From positions 1-51,243 of the forward strand of contig JADLDR010000237.1 in NCBI GenBank assembly GCA_020846535.1: a stretch of 51,243 nucleotides of DNA, read 5' to 3'. The notes under the pieces were generated by a model. It was not told where the DNA came from. It ran no database searches and saw only the letters and a program-made list of their open reading frames with translations. The stretch's first letter is position 1, and every line of letters starts with the position of its first letter. The position numbers were made by a program, and so were the translations under genes. This document shows positions 33,667 through 42,117 of the stretch, piece after piece. Origin of the DNA: Armatimonadota bacterium. GTDB lineage: Bacteria; Armatimonadota; JADLDR01.

Positions 33667-34824
33667 ATGAGTCAACCAATTATCGAGCGCGTGGCCGCCT
33701 ATGAGGTAATCGTTCCGGCGAAGGAGGGAGCTATCAACAGCCCGGAGATGGGCAGCTTCATCGGGCACGACTGGGACAGAATGCCGATCTGCCTTTTTGA
33801 GCTGACCGTCAGCGACGGCATCACCGCTCTGGGCGAGGTGGGGCGAGGCGTCACCCTGGCCTCTCTGGACGGCTGGCTGGCGCAGTTGCCCGGCCTTTCC
33901 CTTACCGGCCCCAGCCTGAGATTCCTGCCGGCAGCATGGCGCGGCCCGGCCCTGTGGGGCGGGGCGATCATCCAGGCGCATCCGCCCGCTTTCTGGGCGT
34001 CGCCCTCTCCCATGACCGCCGGGGTGGAGATGGCCCTGCTGGACTGGACGGGCAAGCGCCTGGGATGTCGGGTCGTCGATCTGCTGGGCGGGGCCTACCG
34101 CGAGGAGATCCAGGTCGATTACTGGTGCGGGCGCAAGACCCCCTCGGACCTGAGCCGGACCGTCGCCCGCGCCTGCGAACTCGGATTCAATGGCCTGAAA
34201 ATGAAGAGCCGGCTCGGGGACCCGGTGATCGAGCAGATGAAGGCGATCCGGGAGGCGGGCGGGGAGGATTTCTCGGTCACCATCGATCCGATGTACCAAT
34301 GGCTCGGTCCGCAGGACGCGCTCCCTGTTCTGAAGGGATTGGAAGCCTTCGGCTGCGGCGTCCGGGTGGAGGATCCCTTCCCCGCGGAGATGCCCGAGTT
34401 CTGGCACCGCGCCCGGCAGGTTTCTTCGGTGCCTCTGATCTGCCACGCCCACGGACTCGATCAGCTCCGCCGCTTTTTGCAGGAACGCTGCGCCGATGCC
34501 TATAACTGCGCGGGCAGCGCGGTGGAGTTTTTGACCTATGCGCGCACCCTGGAGGTGGCCGGTTATTCCTGCTGGCACGGCTCCAGCCTGGAGCTGGGGA
34601 TCGGGCAGGCTGCCGGAATGCACGCCACCGCCGCCGCCCGCGCCTGCACCATGCCCTCCGACTTCCAGAGCGGCCTGATCCGGGAGCATACCCTTATCAC
34701 CTGGGGCTGGCCCTATCGCGACGGCCTCCTTCCCCTCCCGCCCGGCCCCGGCCTCGGCGTGGAACTCGACAGGGAGGCCCTGGCCCGTTATACGGTGACG
34801 AAGAAGGAATACAGGCAGGCCTGA
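33667..34824 (+). CDS. Enolase-superfamily enzyme (mandelate racemase/muconate lactonising type)
   Basis: 385 aa; the start follows GAGGAGGGTAAGCCATT. The capping domain is N-terminal; the barrel begins near 140. KMK (178-180, in NGLKMKS) is the KxK motif that abstracts the alpha-proton. Metal ligands are D207 (VTIDPMYQW) and the Glu in RVEDPFPAEM (about 234). The third strand (VPLICHAHGL) shows His/Cys in place of the common Asp/Glu, so the subgroup is unusual or the ligand lies elsewhere. CWHGSSLELGIG (around 300) provides further active-site residues. It is likely a sugar-acid dehydratase or epimerase acting on products of the surrounding glycosidases; the substrate is unknown. It is the only plus-strand gene inside the 22-45 kb region. 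Confidence 0.85.
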   Translation: MSQPIIERVAAYEVIVPAKEGAINSPEMGSFIGHDWDRMPICLFELTVSDGITALGEVGRGVTLASLDGWLAQLPGLSLTGPSLRFLPAAWRGPALWGGAIIQAHPPAFWASPSPMTAGVEMALLDWTGKRLGCRVVDLLGGAYREEIQVDYWCGRKTPSDLSRTVARACELGFNGLKMKSRLGDPVIEQMKAIREAGGEDFSVTIDPMYQWLGPQDALPVLKGLEAFGCGVRVEDPFPAEMPEFWHRARQVSSVPLICHAHGLDQLRRFLQERCADAYNCAGSAVEFLTYARTLEVAGYSCWHGSSLELGIGQAAGMHATAAARACTMPSDFQSGLIREHTLITWGWPYRDGLLPLPPGPGLGVELDREALARYTVTKKEYRQA

Positions 34825-34839
34825 CCCACCGGCGGCGAC

Positions 34840-37245
34840 TCACTTCCTCAATCCTGACAGCGCCTCCAGTATTTCGATCCGCACCCGGTCTGCCAGGCTT
34901 CTGTCTTTGGGCCTGTGCCACTCGAAAATATCGATGCCTTTGGCGTTCAGGACGCGGCCGGGGGCTTCCCGGAGGAGTTTCCGGGCGCGTTCCAGCGCCG
35001 GGCTTCGTCGCTCTTTCTTTCCGGCTTGGTCAACGGCCTGGCGGAGCATGACCAGGTATTCGTAGTCCTCGACGCCCTCGCGGATGGCTTCCATGTGCTT
35101 GCCGGGGGTGACCGATGCGCTGTCCAGGAAGAAGGGAACAAAGGCCGCGCCCCGGGCGGCGTATTCGTTCCAGGAGGAGCCACCCCCGGAATCGCTGAAG
35201 GCCCAGAAATAGGAGGATTTCGCCTTTTGCCGCCAGCATGACCATGCCTGAAGCCGGTGATATGTGTAGGGATCAAGCAGGCGGACCGGGCCGCTGCACG
35301 AATAGAACGCCTTCTCCTGGGGCAGTCGTGCGAAGAAGGCGCGATACCGGTCGCCCGACGACAGGAACATGACGCGGTTGGGGCAGAGAATGTCACAGGC
35401 GGCGATCATCTCCGGGTTGGCCGCATAGGGGTCTGCATGGGTGGGATCCTCCCATATCCGGATGCCCGTGCGGGCGGCCAGAATCGCCTTCGCCCAGGCC
35501 CGGATAACCGCATCCTGCTTCGCTTCGGTCGGCTCGTCCACCAGAAGAAGCGCGAGACGGGAGGGTGCGATGCCGCGCTTTCGCAGAGCGATTTCCCAGA
35601 AACGGATCCAGTGGCCGACCTTGCGAGCAAATTCCGGCGTATCCATCGGGGAGCCGTCGAAGCGGTCTCCGACCGCCGCGAAGACGCGGTACTGCCGGGC
35701 CTGCGGCCAGCGGCGGAGCCAGCGGTCGAGAGGGGCCGTGTCCGGCGGTGCGATCATCCTGCCCGAAGCGTCGTAGCGGCCCGGTGGAAGGACGGCTGCC
35801 GTGGCCCAGGGCGTATCCACGAAACGCTCTCTCAGGTGGGCCAGCACGAGGCTGCGGTTCCGGCGGGTGATATCGTATACGGCGTCCAGATCGGTATAGT
35901 CCCAGCCGCCCAGGTGGAGGGTGGGACGCTCCGGGAAGCGCATCGGGTATAGATGAAGCGCCACCGGGACGGTCATCCTGGCCTTGCCGGAGACAAGCCG
36001 AATCAGGCCCCGGTGCTTTCCGGGCCGGGCCGAGACGGGATGGAAGGTCAGCCATACCTGCCGGGTCAGGCCGGAGGGAACGCGAATGACATAGTCCTGC
36101 CCGGCCCGTCGAGCGGGGGGAAGCGCGGCAGCGACGGGCACTCCGCTTCGGGTATCCGTCCACTCGGCCTGATGGATGGTGATATAGGGCGGATTCGGCC
36201 CGCCCGGCAGCCCGACAATCCTCAACCTGAGAGTGATCGGCTGATCCGACGCATTGCTGATATTGAACGCTCCGGCGCGGTATTCGCCGGACATCATGGC
36301 GACCTGCACGGACGGCTTCGATGGATACGGAATCTTTCGGATGTGGGAGAGCGGCTCCCACAGGCCGTCGCTCCAGGCTGTCAGAGGGGCGCTGCCCTCG
36401 CTGCGCCAGAGAGCGGCCTGAACGCGCAGGATGCGCTGGTGGAGAGGGCTCAGGGGCAGGACGGCGCGAAAGCGGGGATCGCTGAGGCGCGGCAGGCGAC
36501 CGGCTTCCTGCTCCGCGGCATCCAGCTTCGCGGATATCTGTTCTTTCCTTTTGGCGGGCAGACGGGAGTTCGCCAGCCGGGGGCGGAGGGAAGCGATATC
36601 ATCGAGCAGCCTGCGCTGGACGCATCGCCTGACCTCGGTGGCCTTGTAGTAGGCTTTCACATCGGAAGCGGTCTGCCCGGAGAAAGGCTCGCCCAGCCAG
36701 ACGGGATCGCCCCGGTAGACCTCGATCTCATCCACAAAAGAATAGGACGGCGAGGAAACGACCAGGCTGACATACCGGCCATGCGTCCTCAGCCCTTCGG
36801 TCTTGAAACGGTAGGTGGCGTACCCGTTCTGCGGCGGCATCTCTGACGCGCGGCTCAGGACGATCAAATCTCCGGCCTCGTGGAATCGCTTCCCGTCGTC
36901 GCTGACGAAAAGGCCGATGGAGCCAGGCCACTCGACCCCGGCCACCCCTGCCGCGCTGCTGTAGGCAACGCCGCGGATCGCTTCCACCCGGCCCAAATCA
37001 ATGGTGATGATCGCAGGCCGTGCGATGTTCCATCCCACTGTCGAGGCCTGCGTCCAGAAATATCCTTCCGTATAAACCCCATCGGTCAACTGGCTGCGGT
37101 CCCCCGCATCCGTGCAGAGCGCATAATCCGGAATCGGATCGAACGTATAGGGCCTGCCGAGGGCGATGTTGCCGGGCGGCTGGGCGAGAGCGCAAACTGT
37201 GCTGACTAACAATACCCCAATGAAAAAGAAGAATTTAAATCCCAT
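34840..37245 (-). CDS. Secreted F5/8C-like plus DUF4091 glycoside-hydrolase-like protein
   Basis: 801 aa; start behind GGAGGGTATGC. Signal peptide GFKFFFFIGVLLVSTVCALAQ. Residues 25-180 look like an F5/8 type C (discoidin) carbohydrate-binding sandwich (NIALGRPYTFDP, WTQASTVGWNIARPA, IDLGRVEAIRGVAYS). A helical linker of about 90 residues follows. From about 400 a beta-sandwich (TLRLRIVGLPGG) leads to a barrel-like region and then the DUF4091 signature near the end (YFWAFSDSGGGSSWNEYA, MEAIREGVEDYEYLVMLR). DUF4091 proteins are glycoside-hydrolase-like and common in glycan gene clusters. Catalytic residues are not established; the Glu in VDEPTEAKQD is a candidate. It precedes the AAA/DUF3226 pair on the same strand. 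Confidence 0.82.
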   Translation of the reverse strand: MGFKFFFFIGVLLVSTVCALAQPPGNIALGRPYTFDPIPDYALCTDAGDRSQLTDGVYTEGYFWTQASTVGWNIARPAIITIDLGRVEAIRGVAYSSAAGVAGVEWPGSIGLFVSDDGKRFHEAGDLIVLSRASEMPPQNGYATYRFKTEGLRTHGRYVSLVVSSPSYSFVDEIEVYRGDPVWLGEPFSGQTASDVKAYYKATEVRRCVQRRLLDDIASLRPRLANSRLPAKRKEQISAKLDAAEQEAGRLPRLSDPRFRAVLPLSPLHQRILRVQAALWRSEGSAPLTAWSDGLWEPLSHIRKIPYPSKPSVQVAMMSGEYRAGAFNISNASDQPITLRLRIVGLPGGPNPPYITIHQAEWTDTRSGVPVAAALPPARRAGQDYVIRVPSGLTRQVWLTFHPVSARPGKHRGLIRLVSGKARMTVPVALHLYPMRFPERPTLHLGGWDYTDLDAVYDITRRNRSLVLAHLRERFVDTPWATAAVLPPGRYDASGRMIAPPDTAPLDRWLRRWPQARQYRVFAAVGDRFDGSPMDTPEFARKVGHWIRFWEIALRKRGIAPSRLALLLVDEPTEAKQDAVIRAWAKAILAARTGIRIWEDPTHADPYAANPEMIAACDILCPNRVMFLSSGDRYRAFFARLPQEKAFYSCSGPVRLLDPYTYHRLQAWSCWRQKAKSSYFWAFSDSGGGSSWNEYAARGAAFVPFFLDSASVTPGKHMEAIREGVEDYEYLVMLRQAVDQAGKKERRSPALERARKLLREAPGRVLNAKGIDIFEWHRPKDRSLADRVRIEILEALSGLRK

Positions 37246-37260
37246 GCATACCCTCCGAAC

Positions 37261-37869
37261 TCATAAATTCGCCAGAAAACGTCTGAGCGGGTCGAATGCC
37301 GGGCTATCCCACGGCCAGTAGCCCGACCATGCGGCCTGCCCCACCAGCAAATCCGGCTTCGGGCGTGATGACAAAAAGCTATGGACCCTTGCTTTGGCGA
37401 GGTTGGCAGGCAGAGATGCCTTTTCCTGAATGCATTCGAAATATCGCTCGATGCAAGGCATTACCGGATCGTCTGCGACCGCTCGCAGGCAAAGGGTTTC
37501 CAGCATACCGGGGCTGCCATTGTCGGGTAGGAGAAACACCGAGAGGCTTGGTTTTGTTCCAGTTATCGCTTCAGGTCCTGACGGAACCGGGAGGCTGGCA
37601 TTCCTCAAGGCGCTGCATACACTCTGAAATGCCGATGTGTGAGAGTCCTCTGCATCTCTGATAATCGCTAATCCAGTTACGGTCTATCTGAAGCCGGAAA
37701 CATTTTTCAATGCTTTGAGAAAATTTCGCAATTGACTGTTTCCCCCGAAATCCTGAATCTGAATGCCGGGCAATTTCATATGCTTTATCATCGCTGCGAA
37801 GAAGACTTCGGCATCTTTACCCTCCACCAGAAGCTGCTTTGCCTCTGTAATGGTCTTTGGATCAGACAT
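37261..37869 (-). pseudogene. DUF3226 TOPRIM-like protein interrupted by one amber codon
   Basis: 202 codons from ATG at 37869, which shares one base with the stop of the AAA ATPase gene (TGATG), so translation would be coupled. The N-terminal part QLLVEGKDAEVFF has the TOPRIM Glu. An in-frame TAG at 37684-37686 follows NVSGF-R. The same frame continues TVTGLAIIRDAEDSHTSAF, whose DxD-like DAED is the second TOPRIM acid motif. SVFLLPDNGSPGMLETLCL follows, a DUF3226 hallmark. Family and frame are uninterrupted apart from this single stop, so it may be a recent mutation, a sequencing error or read-through. Partners of this type with an AAA ATPase act as nuclease components in OLD- or PARIS-like immunity; here that is an inference. 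Confidence 0.8.
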
Positions 37870-38941
37870 CAACGAACCTCCAGGCCGGCTTTGATAGCAG
37901 CCTCTAGGGTTTCCCGGTCATAGGCGACGGTCTCGATTCTGTCATCGATTCTATCGAGCCGATGGAGGCGGAAATCGTATTCCTCGGTTGTCCGGAATGC
38001 TTCATGAGCCGCTTTCATGCACTCCCAGCTATGGGTGGTGGCGAAAATCTGCGTATCCGCCTTCTGCGAAGCCTCGGCGATGGCCTTCCAGATATTCACC
38101 ATCACCGAATGATGCAGGCCGTTTTCGATCTCATCAATCAGCACCATCCCTCCCGGAGCATTGGCGACCGCCAGTATGATCGAGAGCATTCGCGCCATGC
38201 CCTCCCCCATCAGCGGCAAAGGGATAAGCTGGCCGATGCCGATATCGCCTGTAATCACCGGAACAGCTCCGACGGTCAAAAAATGGCGAGACGACTCAAA
38301 CGCGGATCCAGAAGGCGTAAAGTCCGGACGAGTTCATCCTGACGGCCCACTTCTTCCAGTTTGCTGAACCACTGGGGATCTTCTTTGGTGCGGGATTTTG
38401 CAGTCAGAAAAAAAACCACCGCGTCATAGGAAAAGCGAGCGCCCTCGAATTTCAGAGTCCCGTCCGACGTAACGAATGCCTGTGAAATATGATCCTGCCC
38501 TGTGGCATCATGATATTCCAGAAGCAGCTTCCTGACCGCCCCCGAAGCTGTTGACAAGGCCCCTGCGGCCCCCGCGGGTTCTGCCGCACTCCTGCCGAGG
38601 GGCAGATCGATGCTTGTGGGGTTCTCCAGGGTAATACGGAGAGAGCCGCTTCTGCGCGTATTGTCTGTTCCTCTCGACAAAATATCGCTCTCGGTATTTT
38701 TATTATGGAACAGCCACCCCCAGATTTCATTGGGGTCGATGATGAACTGCTCGAAACCCCTCATCATATGGATTCTCAGAGGCAGTTCGGCATTGTGAGG
38801 CCCCATGCTCAAGAACAGGGCTTCCAGCAAGGCGGTTTTGCCGACATTGTTCATCCCGGCTATCAGATTCACCCGCTTCAGCGTAGGCAGGGACATATCC
38901 TGAAAACATCTGAAGTTTCGGATCGAAAACGATTGATACAT
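37869..38941 (-). pseudogene. AAA-family (OLD/AAA15-like) ATPase split by a frame change at a T6 run
   Basis: The start ATG at 38941 follows AAGGGAGCGCGT. Part 1 (221 aa) holds SFSIRNFRCFQDMSLP and the Walker A GMNNVGKTALLEALF, typical of ABC-ATPase-like AAA15/OLD proteins. It ends at TGA (38276) right after six T. Part 2 (38279-37869, a -1 frame) continues the same domain: TVGAVPVITGDIGIGQL, signature-like LMGEGMARML, Walker B GMVLIDEIENGLH, and H-loop IFATTHSWE. Together about 357 residues, normal for the family. The frame change is either an assembly or homopolymer error, a real mutation, or slippage on the T6 run. The gene is 21 bp downstream of the GH42-like stop and coupled to the DUF3226 gene. 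Confidence 0.85.
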
Positions 38942-38961
38942 ACGCGCTCCCTTTCCGGAAG

Positions 38962-41900
38962 TCAGTCCGTTTCCGAAGGAACCCGCACCAGCCTGACCTG
39001 GAGCGGCTTCAGGCTCAGGCGGCCTGTGACGCGCTCCCCGGTCAGCAAATCCACGCCCTGCGCCGGCTTGCCGTTGCGCGTCAGGAGGACTTGCAGGGGA
39101 ACGTTCCGGTAGTTGCTCAGGTTCACGGCCTTGCCGCCCTGGATAGAGGCGCTCCGCCATTCGACACCCCATTCAGGCTGGCCTTGCGCGTTCAGGATGC
39201 GGAATTCGGGCTGCACGTTCCAGTCGCCGAATGCGGCCTGCAGCGATTCCCAGAGGGGTTTCCAGGCGGTCTTGCCGTAGACGAACCGGAGCCGTTCGCC
39301 GAAAATCCGGCCGGTTCGCGGACGGTTGTATTCGTCATGGGTGAGGAGGTTTCCTTCACCGGCCAGGACCAGGCGGCCCCGGTAGCTTTGAAGCGTCCGG
39401 AAGGCGGACTCGGACAGGTGGCGGATATTGGGAACGATGAGAAGGGCCGCCCGGGGAATCAGACCGTCCTCCAACTGCCTTTCGGTGACGAAGCCGATCT
39501 TGAGGCCGGCGAAGGAGAGGGCGACATAGAGCTTGCCCAGGCAGTCGGTGTAGGCTCCCTCGTCCCAGACGGCGGCGGAGGCGCTTTGCAGGAGGAGCGC
39601 ATCCGGGGCGGCTTTTTGCAGGGCCGCCACCTCTTCGGCGAAGCGGTTCAGGTCGTGGTTGGTGCGCCCGACCGCCTCCGCGCAGGCGGGCCGGTGCATG
39701 ATGCTCCCGGCGAAATCGCTCCTGGGGTCGAAGGTGCGCTCCCAGACCCAGATGGTGGTGGCGCTCTGCCCGTGGACAGCCGCCTGCCAGAGAACCGAGC
39801 GCACATGCTCCCCCGGCACATAGTCCGTGCTGCGGTCGGGGATGAGGTGGTTTTCGCTGTTGAAGACCGGCGCATCGAGGATAGAACGCTGAAGGTCGTG
39901 GCCCATGGCGTTCATCTGCCAGCCCTGGGCGAAATCCGAAGGGCCGCCGGCATAGTAGTTCGCGCTGTCGTTGCCGTTGATCTGGCTGAAGCCTCCGAAG
40001 AGATAGGCATCCACCCCGTAGCGCACGTCGCCGTCATTGAGGAACGTCCAGGTCATCGCTTTGGCGTGAACGGGCAGGCCGGGAGCGGCTTCGTGAACCG
40101 CGTCGGCAAGCATCCTGTGCCAGCCCGCGAAAAACTCCTGGTTGAAGCGGACGAACTCCGCCCAGAGGGGCGAATCCTGCATCCCCGCAGGCAGATTGTA
40201 GGGATCGGGCAGAGGCACTTCCGCAAAACCCTCATAGCGGCTTCCCAGCCGGGCATTCAGGGCGTCAATATCGCCGTAGCGGGCCTCCAGCCCGCGCCGC
40301 CACAGAGCGACAGCATATTCGCAGGGTTCCTCCAGGCTCACCGGCTCGTTGGAGAGGCAGATGCTATGCAGGGCCGGGCGATCCCTGAGCTGCGGGATGA
40401 GCAGGGCGATGAAACGCTTGAGCATGGCCTCGCCCTCCGGGGCGTGAAGGCAGTACTGGAGGAAACCGGCCTGGCGCTTCCGCAGGTGCGGATACTTCTC
40501 CAGCATCCAGCCGGGCATGTAATGGGGACTGATGAGGAGGTTGACCGCCACCCCTGCCCGGGCCGCCCGGTCCAGCAGCTCCCGGATTTCCCGGATCGGC
40601 TTTTCATTGACCTCCCCCTCCCTGGGAAAGACGGCGCTGGGGCCGAGCTCGATTTGGATGATATTGACCCCATAGCCGGGAAATTTCTCCATATCGCTGC
40701 GAACCTGGATAAAGTGGCCGTAGCCCGTAAAGAAGATCGCTCTCTCGACCGGGGATCCGCCCGGCAAGACAGCCGGGCCGATGAAGGACGGCCCTTCGAT
40801 GCGCGGTCTCTGGCGGCCCGTCCAGCGCGGCACCGGAGGCAGGGCGCGTTTGCCGGACAGCGCCCCATCCAGTTCGCTCCGCAGGCGGGCCGCCATCCGC
40901 TCCATATCTCCGATCTGCATCAAAGCCCGCTTGACCTGGCTCTCCCCTCCCCTTCCCTGATAATCCAGGTCTTCCCGGGCATAGCCGATGAAATTCTCCA
41001 GAACGGCATAGGAGACCATAGGGTAGGCGGTATCCTGTCCCTTCGCTGCCGACTGATCGAGCCTGCGTTTGAAAGCGGGGAGCATCTGCCTCAGGCGCTC
41101 CAGCCTCTGCCGGGCGTTCGTTTCGGAATAGAAGCGAACGGAAGTTTCTGCCCGGGCCAGCGCCCGGTTCCCGTCCAGCAGACGCACCGCAAACCGATGG
41201 GGCGCGTCGCCGGCCCCGACGGCCTCTGCGGACATGAGAAGCCGCCACGCCCCCGGGCCAACGGAAAAGCTGTGGCGAACCGCCTGGCGGGGCCTGTTCA
41301 AACGAGCCTCCACCACGGCATTTTTTATCTGGCGGGGCACGTAGAGGAGAAAGGGGATCTCGAAGGCCCGGTCGCCCTGGACCTCCGCCAAAGGCTGCGC
41401 CGGGGCCAGTTGCAGTTTCGGGGCCTCACCGGCGACGGCAGGCATCACGGGAGACGGCTCCGCGCCCTCTTCCAGTTTGATATCATCGATCCGGATTCCG
41501 GCGGTGGGGCTTTCGGTGATGATCCGCAGGACGAAATCCCTTTCTGCCTCTCCGGGAGTGAAGGGAAGCCAGACGCGCCGCCACTTGCCGCCCGTATTCG
41601 GAAAGGCGAGGCGGAACTGCCAGCCACTCCCCCCGCCGATCCAGGCCGTCCCGGAATCGCTGCTTTTGACATAGGCGCTGAGGGTGTAGGGCTGGCCCGG
41701 CTTCAAAGGGACAGGCGCTGTGCGCCAGAGCATCCCGTAGATGTGCGCCCCGAAGGGCGTTCTGTTGGTCAGATTGAGCGACTGCCTGCCGCTGTGGGTC
41801 CCGACGGTATCGAGACGGCAGAGGGCATCGGTGTTGCGGGCGTCCCACTGCCACCCGGCGGGGATACCGCCCGGCTGTCCCTCCTCAAAGCTGTAGTTGT

Positions 41901-42021
41901 CCGCCAGATTGGGCCGGATTTTCACCGGCTCCAGGCGTAACCCCTTCAGGCGCACCGTCTGTCCAGCGGCGCAGGCCGCTGCGATGAGGATGAGGGCGAT
42001 GATATGGATGGTGCGATTCAT
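38962..42021 (-). CDS. Large secreted GH42-like beta-galactosidase with CBM-type N-terminus
   Basis: 1019 aa from ATG at 42021 (GGAGGCCCC upstream); a longer reading to 42111 is not supported. Signal peptide NRTIHIIALILIAAACAAG. Residues of about 40-190 form a CBM4/9/16-like jelly roll (NYSFEEGQPGGIPAGWQW, GTHSGRQSLNL). The barrel has HSICLSNEP (Glu about 559, likely acid/base) and VFNSENHLIP (Glu about 723, likely nucleophile), both in GH42-like positions. A trimerisation-like domain (GLIPRAALLIVPNIRHLS) and a C-terminal sandwich follow. It probably acts on galactose- or related hexose-containing polymers outside the cytoplasm. The 97-bp gap to the upstream DUF6259 gene carries a good ribosome binding site only, so the two are probably cotranscribed. 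Confidence 0.85.
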   Translation of the reverse strand: MNRTIHIIALILIAAACAAGQTVRLKGLRLEPVKIRPNLADNYSFEEGQPGGIPAGWQWDARNTDALCRLDTVGTHSGRQSLNLTNRTPFGAHIYGMLWRTAPVPLKPGQPYTLSAYVKSSDSGTAWIGGGSGWQFRLAFPNTGGKWRRVWLPFTPGEAERDFVLRIITESPTAGIRIDDIKLEEGAEPSPVMPAVAGEAPKLQLAPAQPLAEVQGDRAFEIPFLLYVPRQIKNAVVEARLNRPRQAVRHSFSVGPGAWRLLMSAEAVGAGDAPHRFAVRLLDGNRALARAETSVRFYSETNARQRLERLRQMLPAFKRRLDQSAAKGQDTAYPMVSYAVLENFIGYAREDLDYQGRGGESQVKRALMQIGDMERMAARLRSELDGALSGKRALPPVPRWTGRQRPRIEGPSFIGPAVLPGGSPVERAIFFTGYGHFIQVRSDMEKFPGYGVNIIQIELGPSAVFPREGEVNEKPIREIRELLDRAARAGVAVNLLISPHYMPGWMLEKYPHLRKRQAGFLQYCLHAPEGEAMLKRFIALLIPQLRDRPALHSICLSNEPVSLEEPCEYAVALWRRGLEARYGDIDALNARLGSRYEGFAEVPLPDPYNLPAGMQDSPLWAEFVRFNQEFFAGWHRMLADAVHEAAPGLPVHAKAMTWTFLNDGDVRYGVDAYLFGGFSQINGNDSANYYAGGPSDFAQGWQMNAMGHDLQRSILDAPVFNSENHLIPDRSTDYVPGEHVRSVLWQAAVHGQSATTIWVWERTFDPRSDFAGSIMHRPACAEAVGRTNHDLNRFAEEVAALQKAAPDALLLQSASAAVWDEGAYTDCLGKLYVALSFAGLKIGFVTERQLEDGLIPRAALLIVPNIRHLSESAFRTLQSYRGRLVLAGEGNLLTHDEYNRPRTGRIFGERLRFVYGKTAWKPLWESLQAAFGDWNVQPEFRILNAQGQPEWGVEWRSASIQGGKAVNLSNYRNVPLQVLLTRNGKPAQGVDLLTGERVTGRLSLKPLQVRLVRVPSETD

Positions 42022-42117
42022 GGGGCCTCCTGTTGGTTGGAAAGATATATACAGGGCTTTCGCCTGGAAGGACTCACAGCCAAACGGCCCGACAATTCTG
42101 GCATTCCGCACAGGCTT

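Noticed and set aside
39091..41940. 949-aa plus-strand frame opposite the large GH42-like gene
   Set aside because: Low-complexity antisense shadow; the minus strand carries signal peptide, CBM and catalytic motifs.
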